A program made the position numbers and the translations under genes. A model generated the notes under the pieces. The model was given only the letters and a program-made list of their open reading frames with translations. It was not told where the DNA came from and made no database searches. 9,325 bases of DNA, from the NCBI GenBank assembly GCA_023452965.1, contig JAEXUU010000717.1:1-9325 (forward strand), written 5' to 3'. This document shows positions 1-5,551 of this stretch, one piece after another; the stretch's first letter is position 1; every line of letters begins with the position of its first letter. This DNA is from Pseudomonadota bacterium. GTDB taxonomy: Bacteria; Pseudomonadota; Alphaproteobacteria; Rhizobiales; Beijerinckiaceae.

Positions 1-275
1 CCGCAGCGGCGGGCTTTTCAATTGGGGCCGGTGTCAAATCGCCCGACGTCACGAATGTCCAGGTTGGGTCGGAATCGGACCTCGTTGCCGGTGCCGCGAC
101 ATAGTGCAATGATACGAACGCCTTAGCACTCCCGGAAGGTGAGTTGTGATCGTCCTCGATCTGCTATTTGACTGGCTCGGCTATCGCACGGCTCGATGTT
201 TCCTCCCGATTATCACGCTCGGTAGAGCTAGCCGATGAATTCACTTCTTCTCGGTCCGGCTTCAACTGGCTAGGT
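1..275. other. left edge without a clear gene
   Basis: I see no convincing coding region here. The first bases (CCGCAGCGGCGGGCTTTTC) look like the right arm and T-rich tail of a hairpin terminator whose left arm lies outside the window, so a plus-strand gene may end just upstream. An open frame runs on from 168 but has neither a good start nor a good ribosome-binding site in this part. Confidence 0.3.
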
Positions 276-383
276 GTGCAGCGCGACAGCGGCGGCAAAC
301 TGCTGTTTTCGGCAACTATGGCGGGCTGGATCGGTGTCCTTTTTTGGATGCTGCTCCTGGTAGCGGTTCTTGCGTTTCGCTAG
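276..383 (+). CDS. possible 35-aa single-pass membrane peptide
   Basis: This is a short frame starting at GTG 276 and ending at TAG 381-383. The first 14 residues are polar (MQRDSGGKLLFSAT). They are followed by one hydrophobic, tryptophan-containing helix (about residues 15-33, including GWIGVLFWMLLLVAVLAF) and a terminal arginine. A shorter version would begin at ATG 318 and be almost entirely helix. No strong Shine-Dalgarno sequence or stress-type promoter was found upstream, so the evidence is only the shape of the translation and its likeness to other tiny membrane peptides in the window. The same frame is open back to 168, but that extension looks unstructured. Function unknown. Confidence 0.3.
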   Translation: MQRDSGGKLLFSATMAGWIGVLFWMLLLVAVLAFR

Positions 384-503
384 CACGACATGTCCGCAAT
401 GGGTCGGAAGCGGTCATCGTGAGTACGGCAGCTACTGCCAGCGGCCTGGGCACAAAGGCCGGTGGGAAGGCTGGACCGCCAGCTCGCTAACTGTCGCGTG
501 GGA

Positions 504-746
504 TCAAATTGAAGGCCGCCGCGCGGGTCGCCTCATTACATTCGGCCGGCCTTCCAACGCAGACCGAGCTTCGCAGTGCATTTGAGCTGCGTGCATGAAC
601 CGTCGCCAAGCCGGCAGCGAAGCGGTTGCAGGGGTGATCGAGACCGGATGCGGTGCATAAGCATCTGGCGGCACCACCTCGTCGGGATCGTAGCCTGCGG
701 AGCGGGCGAGGGCTCGAGCGATGTATTCTACGCGACCGTATTCCAT
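504..746 (-). CDS. small hypothetical protein, paralogue of the 6048-6362 product
   Basis: This is an 80-residue protein if started at ATG 746 (a TTG four codons upstream is also open). It begins MEYGRVEYIARALARSAGYD, followed by a PPDAYA segment and a SLPAWRRFMHAA motif; the C-terminal third is Arg/Pro-rich and probably disordered. The same motif order (VETIARALCRSAGFDPD, PPE, EPLPAWQRFKRAAE) occurs in the plus-strand gene at the other side of the window. The two are therefore diverged paralogues, and their conserved amino-acid pattern argues that both are, or were, real genes. It lies 20 nt downstream of the 767-997 gene, which suggests co-transcription. I do not recognise the family. The two-helix core with a conserved PAW-RF motif is what can be seen; no catalytic motif is visible. 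Confidence 0.55.
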   Translation of the reverse strand: MEYGRVEYIARALARSAGYDPDEVVPPDAYAPHPVSITPATASLPAWRRFMHAAQMHCEARSALEGRPNVMRRPARRPSI

Positions 747-766
747 GATACCCTGCAACCTGCTGT

Positions 767-997
767 TCAGCCGACTCCCGGCAGCTCGATCGTCTCCTCC
801 CGAACCTCGCCATCCTGAATGGCAGCGATTTCCTGGACGAGTTGGTGGACCTCCTTCTGCGCGAGACAGAATGCGTCCGCATCGAGCGGCGTCTGAGCAT
901 CCGTGCGGAGTTTCTCGAGCGCGGTGTCGACGGCGCCTCTGAGAGCGCTGAAGCGATCGATCAGGTCCGGGACCAGCCTTGCGTCAACGTGGTTCAT
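767..997 (-). CDS. small hypothetical acidic helical protein
   Basis: This is a 76-residue protein starting at ATG 997. It is rich in charged, helix-forming residues (for example LRGAVDTALEKLRTDAQTPL, then HQLVQEIAAIQDGEVREETI) with no membrane segment and no recognised catalytic motif. The helices have a heptad-like look, so a small coiled-coil or helical-bundle protein is plausible. The sequence before the start has only a weak purine stretch. A TTGACG box about 35 nt upstream could be the -35 of a vegetative promoter, but the -10 is poor. It is the first gene of a likely minus-strand pair with the 504-746 gene. I do not recognise the family. Confidence 0.5.
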   Translation of the reverse strand: MNHVDARLVPDLIDRFSALRGAVDTALEKLRTDAQTPLDADAFCLAQKEVHQLVQEIAAIQDGEVREETIELPGVG

Positions 998-1065
998 CCA
1001 GTGAGGCTACAGGCTGGGACCGGAGGCGCACCGTCAAAAGACAAGTCCGCAGGGGTTGGCTTCGA

Positions 1066-1425
1066 TCATGCCGCTGGAAAGGGGCTCGCGGGCGGGGAGG
1101 CGAGCGTTATCAGGTTGCCATAGGGATCCCGGATCTGGGCCAGTGTCGAATAATCGCCGGGAATGTCATCGCCGAGATCGAGGCCCAGGTCTTTGAGCCG
1201 GCGGCGCTCGGCTTCGAGGTCAGCCACGTAGAGGAACATGACGCCCCGGCCTGCGATTTCTGGACTGCTGGAAAGCATTAGACCGCCGTGGTCCGAAAAC
1301 TCCCAGTGCAGGAGGGTTGGCATCGGGCGGTAGTCCGGCGCTCGGCCGAGAAGCTTGGTGTACCAGGCTTCGCCGTCGGCAAAGTCGGGCGCCAGTAGGG
1401 CGGCATAGCTCTTCGTCAGGTCCAT
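1066..1425 (-). CDS. VOC-fold (glyoxalase/bleomycin-resistance type) protein
   Basis: This is a 119-residue protein of the vicinal oxygen chelate superfamily, whose members include glyoxalase I, extradiol dioxygenases and drug-binding proteins. It opens with a segment typical of the fold (ADGEAWYTKLLGRAPDYRPM). A β-strand with aromatic residues follows (LLHWEFSDHGGLML), then a VADLEAERRRLKDLG helix, and the characteristic C-terminal RDPYGNLITLAS element at about residues 98-109. It is about the usual length for a single VOC domain. The start ATG 1425 has a good ribosome-binding site (GGAGGG, about 6 nt away). It lies 34 nt downstream of the cold-shock gene on the same strand and is probably co-transcribed. 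The substrate cannot be told from sequence. Confidence 0.85.
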   Translation of the reverse strand: MDLTKSYAALLAPDFADGEAWYTKLLGRAPDYRPMPTLLHWEFSDHGGLMLSSSPEIAGRGVMFLYVADLEAERRRLKDLGLDLGDDIPGDYSTLAQIRDPYGNLITLASPPASPFPAA

Positions 1426-1459
1426 GCCGGAGCCCTCCGCGCAACGCTATCGCCTCGGC

Positions 1460-1669
1460 CTATGCAACCTTGAGATTATCGACCGACATTCGTCCCGATC
1501 GTTTGTCGGGGACGAGTTCGAAGGTGACCCTTTGCCCCTCTTTGAGCTCGGGCAGGCCAGCGCGCTTTACTGCGGTGATATGGACGAAGGCGTCGAAGCC
1601 ACCATCGTCTGGCAGGATGAAACCAAAGCCCTTGGTCGGGTTGAACCACTTGACCGTACCCTGCGCCAT
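1460..1669 (-). CDS. CspA-family cold-shock protein
   Basis: This is a 69-residue single cold-shock domain, the normal length for bacterial CspA-type proteins. These bind single-stranded RNA and DNA and melt RNA secondary structure. The family signature is intact: GTVKWFNPTKGFGFI at residues 4-18, which includes RNP1 (KGFGFI, 13-18), and DAFVHI at 26-31 as RNP2. The C-terminal strand GQRVTFELVPDKRSGRMSVD follows. The ATG at 1669 is preceded by a GGGAGG ribosome-binding site. The VOC gene follows 34 nt after its stop. Alphaproteobacteria usually carry several such genes, and some are induced by stress rather than cold. I saw no EcfG-type promoter in front of this one. Confidence 0.95.
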   Translation of the reverse strand: MAQGTVKWFNPTKGFGFILPDDGGFDAFVHITAVKRAGLPELKEGQRVTFELVPDKRSGRMSVDNLKVA

Positions 1670-1841
1670 ACTGGCCTCCCTGTTCCGGCCGGGGCTTCTT
1701 CGCCGCTAATGAGCGATCATGAGCCATGGCCGTGCAAGTATCGATCTCGTGAACGGCCGGCGACATTCGCTAACCAATTGGCAGTCATTTCACGAGCCAA
1801 TGTCGACCGCGGACCACTTCTTCGCAGGAGAGAATGAACTG

Positions 1842-2033
1842 ATGGCGCCGGCGTCCAACCGGGTTCGCCCCTACAACCCGATTACCCAAACCCTCGTTCG
1901 TATTATCGAGGCGGAACGCCTCGGCGCAGAGGCGCGAGCAGGGCGGGCGGCACGGCGCAAGGCAGCAGCCGACACTGAGTTCCCCGCTGCGCTTGCATCT
2001 GCACCCGATCACTTCTCTCGAGCGCGTGCATAG
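1842..2033 (+). CDS. small hypothetical arginine/alanine-rich protein
   Basis: This is a 63-residue protein starting at ATG 1842, chosen because GCAGGAGAG (about 1824-1832) sits at a suitable distance. The open frame continues upstream to 1719 with no better start signal. It has a polar N-terminus (MAPASNRVRPYNPITQTLVR), then a strongly helical segment rich in Glu, Arg and Ala (IIEAERLGAEARAGRAARRK), then a loose tail. No membrane segment. Its stop (TAG 2031-2033) abuts the stop of the minus-strand 2034-2150 gene, a tail-to-tail arrangement that supports both being real. Function unknown. Confidence 0.5.
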   Translation: MAPASNRVRPYNPITQTLVRIIEAERLGAEARAGRAARRKAAADTEFPAALASAPDHFSRARA

Positions 2034-2150
2034 TCAGCGCACCGCTCGACGCTCAAAGAGGTCCCGGGCCGCACCGATGAGGCGCGCACGAATATCCGGA
2101 CGGGTGGCAAGCACGTAGCCGGCGGCGCCGATGAGAATGAGTCTGAGCAC
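2034..2150 (-). CDS. 38-aa membrane peptide
   Basis: This short gene starts at GTG 2150, with an AAGGGAG ribosome-binding site about 7 nt before it. Its product starts MLRLILIGAAGYVLATRPDI, that is, a hydrophobic N-terminal segment of about 15 residues, and continues as a basic amphipathic helix (RARLIGAARDLFERR). This resembles the short one-helix anchor peptides common in Hyphomicrobiales genomes. A near-consensus EcfG-type promoter (AGAAC-N16-CGTT) lies 31 nt upstream. The combination of promoter, spacing, Shine-Dalgarno site and sensible translation makes it convincing despite its size. The overlapping longer frame at 2009-2194 is a Ser/Arg-rich shadow. Function unknown; a general-stress-induced membrane peptide is the inference. 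Confidence 0.6.
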   Translation of the reverse strand: MLRLILIGAAGYVLATRPDIRARLIGAARDLFERRAVR

Positions 2151-2181
2151 GATCGTCTCCCTTGATGAGTGGCGCGATACC

Positions 2182-2206
2182 AACGCGTGAACACCCGTAT
2201 CGTTCT
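2182..2206 (-). promoter_or_regulatory. EcfG-type promoter, one mismatch in -35
   Basis: Reading the minus strand, AGAAC (2206-2202), 16 nt, then CGTT (2185-2182). The alphaproteobacterial general-stress consensus is GGAAC-N16/17-CGTT, so only the first base differs. It ends 31 nt before the GTG start of the 38-aa membrane peptide. Confidence 0.5.
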
Positions 2207-2465
2207 CTGTCATCTGACTAAAATGGCCATCGCGGAGCGCAGCGGGGTAGGGCGCCTGGACCGATGATCGGGTTGCTGACTTCGCCGCTATCAGGATGCC
2301 GACGTTGTCTTCTGAGGGATGTGGCCGGCGCGCTCATCTTTGGAGCGCTGCCGGCCTGAGCCGCAGACGTTCCCCTCGGCGACCACTCCACTTTAGACGG
2401 GGGCCTCGGCCGGGCAATCAGCCCTTCGTAGGGCAGCCGCGGAACCCTGACGCTGCAGCATTCCT
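2207..2465. other. stretch without a supported gene
   Basis: Open frames exist on both strands here (a 143-codon minus frame at 2218-2649 is the longest), but their translations are Arg/Pro/Ser-rich and look like shadows of GC-rich DNA. I saw no RNA gene, repeat or terminator. Confidence 0.35.
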
Positions 2466-2846
2466 TCAGGGTGCCTGGTGCAATTGCCCGGGTGCTGCGT
2501 GCTCGGATAAAAGCAGCGGCTCGACTTGCATCTCGATATAGGCAAGCGGCATTTGGTCTGCCTGCCAATCGAATTGCCAGCTTTGCGACCATCGGATCGT
2601 AAACAGCGGGAACTTCATCGCGGTCGATAGGTGTCCACGCAACGAGCAATCCGAGACTATGAGGGTCTCGTCGCCGAATTCAGACCGGCCGGCGCGGACA
2701 TTCATGTCTAGCGTCAGGGTAAGATCACTCCATACGCTCAGAGGGGCGAGGGTGGCCGACATTTGAGCGAGCACCCGCTGCGAAGCGCTGCCGCCGCCTG
2801 CGGGTTCGATCCAAACCGAGACCTCTACGACCGGCTCACTTAGCAT
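2466..2846 (-). CDS. hypothetical β-rich protein
   Basis: This is a 126-residue frame starting at ATG 2846. The translation alternates hydrophobic and polar residues in β-strand fashion (PVVEVSVWIEPAGGG, SVWSDLTLTLDMNVRAG, ETLIVSDCSLRGH), with several Trp residues in the second half (FTIRWSQSWQFDWQADQM). This is much more protein-like than the competing frame at 2218-2649, but I do not recognise a family. The only possible ribosome-binding site (GGAGAG) is about 13 nt from the ATG, which is further than ideal, so the start is uncertain. No signal peptide or membrane segment. No stress-type promoter seen. It could be a decayed or lineage-specific gene. Confidence 0.45.
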   Translation of the reverse strand: MLSEPVVEVSVWIEPAGGGSASQRVLAQMSATLAPLSVWSDLTLTLDMNVRAGRSEFGDETLIVSDCSLRGHLSTAMKFPLFTIRWSQSWQFDWQADQMPLAYIEMQVEPLLLSEHAAPGQLHQAP

Positions 2847-3185
2847 GACGTCAACCGAGCTCTCCAGACGACACTATGTCGTAGGGGCTGCCAGGAAGCC
2901 AACCTGGCATGCCGATGGCGCGGCCAAGCGGTGCTAACCCAACAGGCGCGTAGAGGCGCCGGCGGCTTTTGAAGTGCCTTGCACTGCCCAGACCCGGCAG
3001 GCCAGCATGAACGGCTTCCACGACCTTCCCAGAGCCTGCCAGGCCGCCTTCAGGCCAGCTCGTCGTGGTTCGCATGTTCGAGTGCTCATGCCGCGATGAA
3101 GGTTTCATCGCCGGCGATCCGCGGGATGATGCAGTCAGCGATGGCATCGGCGGAGCGAGCCGCGATAGTCCGGTGCGAGGCGGGC
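2847..3185. other. unexplained stretch upstream of the dehydrogenase remnant
   Basis: I see no convincing gene here. The 98-codon minus frame (2851-3147) reads as Ser/Arg/Gly-rich and matches nothing I know. A short minus-strand reading that ends at about 3087 with [16 protein letters not shown] followed by a stop looks oddly protein-like. It could be the C-terminal scrap of another gene joined to the dehydrogenase remnant at about 3186. The stretch is best read as recombination debris. Confidence 0.35.
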
Positions 3186-3380
3186 AAGGGTCTGACGCTC
3201 AAAACTGGTCAGACGCACACGCACCGCTACCTCGCGCCGCTGCTCGAGAAGATCACCACCGGCGAAATCGACCCTTCCTTTGTCATCACGCACCGCGCCG
3301 GGCTCGAGGACGGCCCGGGTCTCTACCAGACATTTCGCGACAAGGAGGACGGTTGCATCAAAGTCGTCCTCACGCCGTGA
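3186..3380 (+). pseudogene. C-terminal remnant of a zinc-dependent alcohol/formaldehyde dehydrogenase
   Basis: From AAG 3186 the plus strand encodes 64 residues that match the C-terminus of the glutathione-independent formaldehyde dehydrogenase / zinc-dependent alcohol dehydrogenase (MDR) family. Matching elements are [20 protein letters not shown], then [20 protein letters not shown], and the terminal [13 protein letters not shown], followed by a proper stop. Full-length members have roughly 380-400 residues with a catalytic zinc site, a structural zinc loop and a Rossmann fold. None of these is present, and the upstream sequence does not read as dehydrogenase in any frame I checked. Only the last sixth of the gene remains, so it cannot be enzymatically active. 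The codon pattern of the remnant is intact, so the truncation may be fairly recent. A terminator-like hairpin follows about 120 nt later. Confidence 0.8.
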
Positions 3381-3498
3381 CCGAAAGACAGGCAATTGGA
3401 AAGCTCACGCTCGTTACCGGCGCGTGGCCAGGGTCGAGCCCGGCCACGACATCGTGGGCCTCAAGGCGTGGGCTTAGCCGCATTGTTCCAGGCCGTGC

Positions 3499-3529
3499 GC
3501 CCGGTCCCTGGCCACGGGGCCGGGCCTTT
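3499..3529 (+). terminator. GC-rich terminator-like hairpin
   Basis: The left arm GCCCGGTCCC (3499-3508) pairs with GGGGCCGGGC (3516-3525) through ten pairs, one of them G·U, across a 7-nt loop, and is followed by CTTTG. The T-run is short, so termination may be weak. The arm closely resembles that of the terminator at 4899-4934. It probably belonged to the dehydrogenase gene whose remnant lies upstream, and it ends just before the stop of the converging DUF982 gene. Confidence 0.55.
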
Positions 3530-3532
3530 GCG

Positions 3533-3856
3533 TTAGCGGGCGCCGTGCGAGCTTCCGCGCCGGCTGCTGATGAAAGCTGCGACGTCGGGCGCGAGGATGT
3601 CGCGTCGTTCCGCCCATGAAGCGAAGAGCCCTCGCGCTGTCTCAGTTTCGATGCCGCCACGAACGGCTGCCAGACAGCCTTTCAGTGCCAGCGAGTAAAC
3701 AACGTCGCGCTGCGAAGCAGGCCAGTCGGTCAGGAACATGTAGGCCTCCATCGCCGATGAAACTGCGGTGGGAACGCCGAACTGGGTCAGCACCACGACA
3801 GGACGCTCGAATTGATCTGACGAAAGTGCCAAGGTCGTATTCTCCTGTAGCAACAT
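3533..3856 (-). CDS. DUF982 domain protein
   Basis: DUF982 is a small family of unknown function abundant in rhizobia and their relatives. From ATG 3856 the product has 107 residues and shows the family pattern: FERPVVVLTQFG (16-27), AVSSAMEAYMFLTDWP (31-46) with the conserved WP, YSLALKGCLAAVRGG (54-68), then an ETARGLFASWAERRDI helix (72-87). The start is uncertain. A TTG at 3832 (giving MALSSDQFERP, 99 residues) has a much better ribosome-binding site, AGGAG about 9 nt away, and fits typical family length. The ATG at 3856 has none, and the frame is also open from a TTG at 3934. The reading itself is secure. No stress-type promoter was found upstream. Function unknown. Confidence 0.85.
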   Translation of the reverse strand: MLLQENTTLALSSDQFERPVVVLTQFGVPTAVSSAMEAYMFLTDWPASQRDVVYSLALKGCLAAVRGGIETETARGLFASWAERRDILAPDVAAFISSRRGSSHGAR

Positions 3857-4043
3857 GGATGCGATTGCCGCAGCAGGGGCAGGAGCTCCGGGCTGCAGCG
3901 CCGGAAGATTTATGGGCGATGGTAGTCGGTTCAAGGGGCGGCCGGCGGCGGCCGAGCGTCTTGCTGACGTCCTAACTAGCTGAGAGAGCCCCTCGCGAAT
4001 GCAGGCCGGCCTAAGCGGCTCCGAGTGGCTCGGCGCCGCTTCG

Positions 4044-4127
4044 TCAAGGGCCCCCGAAGGACAGCACCGCTAGAGTCCCGAGGATGAGGGCAAGAGTGCC
4101 CAGCCATAGCGATGCGGGAAGCGACAT
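4044..4127 (-). CDS. 27-aa single-helix membrane peptide with a consensus EcfG promoter
   Basis: This is a tiny gene from ATG 4127 to TGA 4044-4046. Its product begins MSLPASLWLGTLALILGTLA and ends LSFGGP, one membrane helix with almost nothing outside it. On size alone it would be dismissed, but an exact GGAAC-N16-CGTT promoter lies 32 nt before the ATG, on the right strand and at the spacing seen for other genes here. The ribosome-binding site is poor (CGAG). The start SLPASLWL resembles TSPTALWL of the 34-aa peptide at 5836-5940, which suggests a related type. Function unknown; I infer a stress-induced inner-membrane peptide. The longer overlapping frame at 3976-4194 looks like a shadow. 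Confidence 0.5.
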   Translation of the reverse strand: MSLPASLWLGTLALILGTLAVLSFGGP

Positions 4128-4159
4128 GGGCGGGACTCGATAAATAAATGGCGGCTGAC

Positions 4160-4184
4160 AACGCGGGTGTCGCCAAAGAGTTCC
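4160..4184 (-). promoter_or_regulatory. exact-consensus EcfG general-stress promoter
   Basis: On the minus strand, GGAAC (4184-4180), 16 nt, CGTT (4163-4160). Both boxes match the alphaproteobacterial EcfG consensus exactly. The promoter ends 32 nt before the 27-aa membrane peptide gene. Confidence 0.65.
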
Positions 4185-4208
4185 GCTGCGCCAACTAGGC
4201 GTCCCCGG

Positions 4209-4282
4209 AGGCCTCGCCCTGGATTCGAACAGGGGATGTGAAGCCTATGCAATCCTCCGCTTAGCCATTCGGCCACGTGGGC
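4209..4282 (-). pseudogene. decayed tRNA-Cys-like sequence
   Basis: The minus strand reads as a tRNA in order. There is an acceptor-like 5' part (GCCCACG), TGGCCGAATGGCTAA as a D-arm, GATTGCATAG with a GCA (Cys) anticodon in register, and CCCTGTTCGAATCCAGGG as a T-arm. It is broken in several places. The T-arm appears to have lost one G, leaving an 8-nt loop or a mispaired stem. The D-stem lacks one pair and the anticodon stem barely pairs. The acceptor 3' strand (CGAGGCC) mismatches at two positions, and the end reads TCCG rather than CCA. I conclude it is a relic of a tRNA gene, not a working one. Cys is the likeliest identity, from the anticodon and the GGCCTCC end. Confidence 0.55.
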
Positions 4283-4402
4283 GAAGAGAATGCGACTGCG
4301 GCTCAGCGGCGAACGCAGCAGCTCCGGTGAATGCGCAGCATCCGCTCCTCGTTGCCGTGGCAAGGAAGGCTCCATGGAGCCGCCAACCAAACGATCCCAA
4401 GT

Positions 4403-4428
4403 GGAACCTTTTACAATGATTCTAAGTT
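4403..4428 (+). promoter_or_regulatory. EcfG-type promoter of the DUF1236 gene
   Basis: GGAAC (4403-4407), 17 nt, AGTT (4425-4428): an exact -35 and one mismatch in the -10. It ends 35 nt before the ATG at 4464, a normal leader length, and fits the looser RpoE2 form GGAAC-N18/19-TT. Confidence 0.5.
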
Positions 4429-4463
4429 GTGGCGCCAACTGGGGAGCAACGGGAGTTCAAGTC

Positions 4464-4877
4464 ATGAAGAAGATCATTCTTGCTGCCGCAATCGCCTTGG
4501 CTCCGATGGCGGCTTACGCTCAGAACCCCTCGGGAGCCCAGGGTGGAGCGGCCGGCGGCGCAGCTGCTGGCGCAGTTGGCGGTGCGGTTGTCGGCGGCCC
4601 GGTAGGCGCTGTTGTGGGCGGCGTCGGGGGCGCCGTTGTCGGAGGCATCATCGGCGACAACACCCCGCGCTTCAAAACCTATGTGACCGAGCAGCGCGTC
4701 CCATCCTACACATACAGCGAAGAAGTTCGGGTCGGCGCCGTGCTGCCCGAGCGTGGCGTCACTTACCGTGAAGTGCCGGCTGAGTATGGCGTGAAGGAAT
4801 ACCGCTATACCGTCGTCAACAACCGCACGGTCCTGGTCGAGCCGAAGACTCGCAAGATCGTCCAGGTCATCGAGTAA
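4464..4877 (+). CDS. secreted DUF1236 domain protein with glycine-zipper segment
   Basis: This is a 137-residue exported protein. Residues 1-19 form a clear signal peptide: KK, a hydrophobic core (IILAAAIALAPMAA), and cleavage after AYA. A Gly/Ala/Val-rich stretch (about 25-66) with repeated GGAVVGG and GAVVGG units follows; it resembles glycine-zipper segments that pack in or on membranes. The C-terminus is a DUF1236 domain, seen as PSYTYSEEVRVGAVLPERGV and then the conserved VPAEYGVKEYRYTVVNNRTV with a final VEPKTRKIVQVIE. DUF1236 proteins are periplasmic or envelope proteins of unknown function in Hyphomicrobiales. The ATG at 4464 is chosen for its signal peptide and a GGGAG site 8 nt upstream, although the frame opens at 4290. 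The gene has its own stress-type promoter and terminator, so it is a single-gene unit. Confidence 0.9.
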   Translation: MKKIILAAAIALAPMAAYAQNPSGAQGGAAGGAAAGAVGGAVVGGPVGAVVGGVGGAVVGGIIGDNTPRFKTYVTEQRVPSYTYSEEVRVGAVLPERGVTYREVPAEYGVKEYRYTVVNNRTVLVEPKTRKIVQVIE

Positions 4878-4898
4878 GCAGGGCAAGCCAAAAACAAA

Positions 4899-4934
4899 GG
4901 CCCGGTCTCGCTCACGCGGGGCCGGGCCTTTTTT
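4899..4934 (+). terminator. Rho-independent terminator of the DUF1236 gene
   Basis: GGCCCGGTCTC (4899-4909) pairs with GGGGCCGGGCC (4918-4928), with two G·U pairs, and is followed directly by TTTTTT (4929-4934). It begins 21 nt after the DUF1236 stop. Confidence 0.85.
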
Positions 4935-4947
4935 ATTTCCAGCTGCA

Positions 4948-4972
4948 GGAACCGGATACGGCCATCGGCATT
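4948..4972 (+). promoter_or_regulatory. possible EcfG-type promoter of the DUF6894-like gene
   Basis: GGAAC (4948-4952), 16 nt, CATT (4969-4972): an exact -35 and one mismatch in the -10. It ends 26 nt before ATG 4999, the original start of the interrupted small gene. Confidence 0.35.
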
Positions 4973-4987
4973 TTCCCCGGAGTTGAT

Positions 4988-5010
4988 GGGAGGTGCCGAT
5001 GCCGCTGTAG
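4988..5010 (+). other. original start site cut off by an in-frame amber codon
   Basis: GGGAGG (4988-4993) and ATG 4999 make an ideal start site in the same frame as the 5020-5268 gene. Only three codons are read (Met-Pro-Leu) before TAG 5008-5010; Arg-Phe-Ala-Val-Asn follow. MPLY-RF is a typical beginning for DUF6894-like proteins, so the TAG probably replaces a Tyr codon (TAT or TAC) by a single base change. Confidence 0.6.
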
Positions 5011-5019
5011 CGGTTTGCT

Positions 5020-5268
5020 GTGAACGATGAGCACCATGTCGATCTGACTGACCCTATCGAACACCCGAGCGATGCGGTCGCGGTGAGAGACGCTCACCGC
5101 GCGCTGGCCGAGCTGGTTGCAGATCTGCCTGAGGCGGCTCAGGCCGAATTCCGGATTGCGGTCCAAGATCCCTCGGGGACGGTCATCTATCAGGCCTCTG
5201 TCACCTTTCGAGGCGAGGCGGCCGCCGATCTCGAGGCACGTGGTTTGAACGGCCGATCAGCCAAGTAA
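5020..5268 (+). CDS. DUF6894-like small protein, probably broken at its N-terminus
   Basis: The open frame from GTG 5020 encodes 82 residues. It contains DAVAVRDAHRALAELVADLP (about 18-37), then AEFRIAVQDPSGTVIYQASV (about 42-61). This layout of one helix followed by two strands with a D-x-x-G turn resembles DUF6894-type proteins, small Hyphomicrobiales proteins of unknown function. GTG 5020 has no ribosome-binding site. The good start lies 21 nt upstream at ATG 4999 but is followed by an amber codon in frame. Either this is a recent pseudogene, or translation restarts at GTG 5020 after the three-codon leader, or an amber suppressor reads through. Downstream codons are undamaged. The family assignment rests on memory of the pattern and is moderate. 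Confidence 0.6.
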   Translation: MNDEHHVDLTDPIEHPSDAVAVRDAHRALAELVADLPEAAQAEFRIAVQDPSGTVIYQASVTFRGEAAADLEARGLNGRSAK

Positions 5269-5381
5269 TCGCCCTGCGCTCCGCGGTCTGCGACCCTTCG
5301 CCGCCATTCTGCCTTCGCAGTTGAAGTTACGCTGCGGCTGTCGCGTAGACACCGTGTTCTTTCCAGAATCATGGGTGCGAA

Positions 5382-5465
5382 GTGGGGACTGTCTTGGCGG
5401 TCATTTGCGGGATGTTGGCTGTGGCCGCCACGTCTTGGTGGGCCTCCAGACGCTGGCCTCTGTAA
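5382..5465 (+). CDS. possible 27-aa membrane peptide
   Basis: This frame from GTG 5382 to TAA 5463-5465 reads MGTVLAVICGMLAVAATSWW and a basic tail ASRRWPL, a one-helix membrane peptide with positive residues after the helix. There is no clear ribosome-binding site and no stress-type promoter, so support is only the hydrophobic profile. It is listed because the remaining gap (5269-5551) holds nothing else I can see. Confidence 0.22.
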   Translation: MGTVLAVICGMLAVAATSWWASRRWPL

Positions 5466-5551
5466 GCCGCACGGCCTCTTGAAAACGAGGGGAGCCGGCA
5501 TCTTATTATGGCCGCAATCTCAAACAGTGCCCTGTGAAGGAGGAGGGTGGG

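Noticed and set aside
2218..2649. 143-codon minus-strand frame
   Set aside because: Its translation is Arg/Pro/Ser-rich and it overlaps the more protein-like frame at 2466-2846; it reads as a shadow.
3065..3619. 184-codon plus-strand frame over the dehydrogenase remnant
   Set aside because: It is out of frame with the recognisable dehydrogenase sequence and is Arg/Gly/Pro-rich throughout.
4209..4282. A functional tRNA gene
   Set aside because: T-arm, D-stem, anticodon stem and acceptor all contain mispairs or a missing base, so I list it as a relic.
4422..4886. 154-codon minus-strand frame opposite the DUF1236 gene
   Set aside because: It lies antisense to a clear signal-peptide and DUF1236 gene, and its content is explained by that gene's codon pattern.
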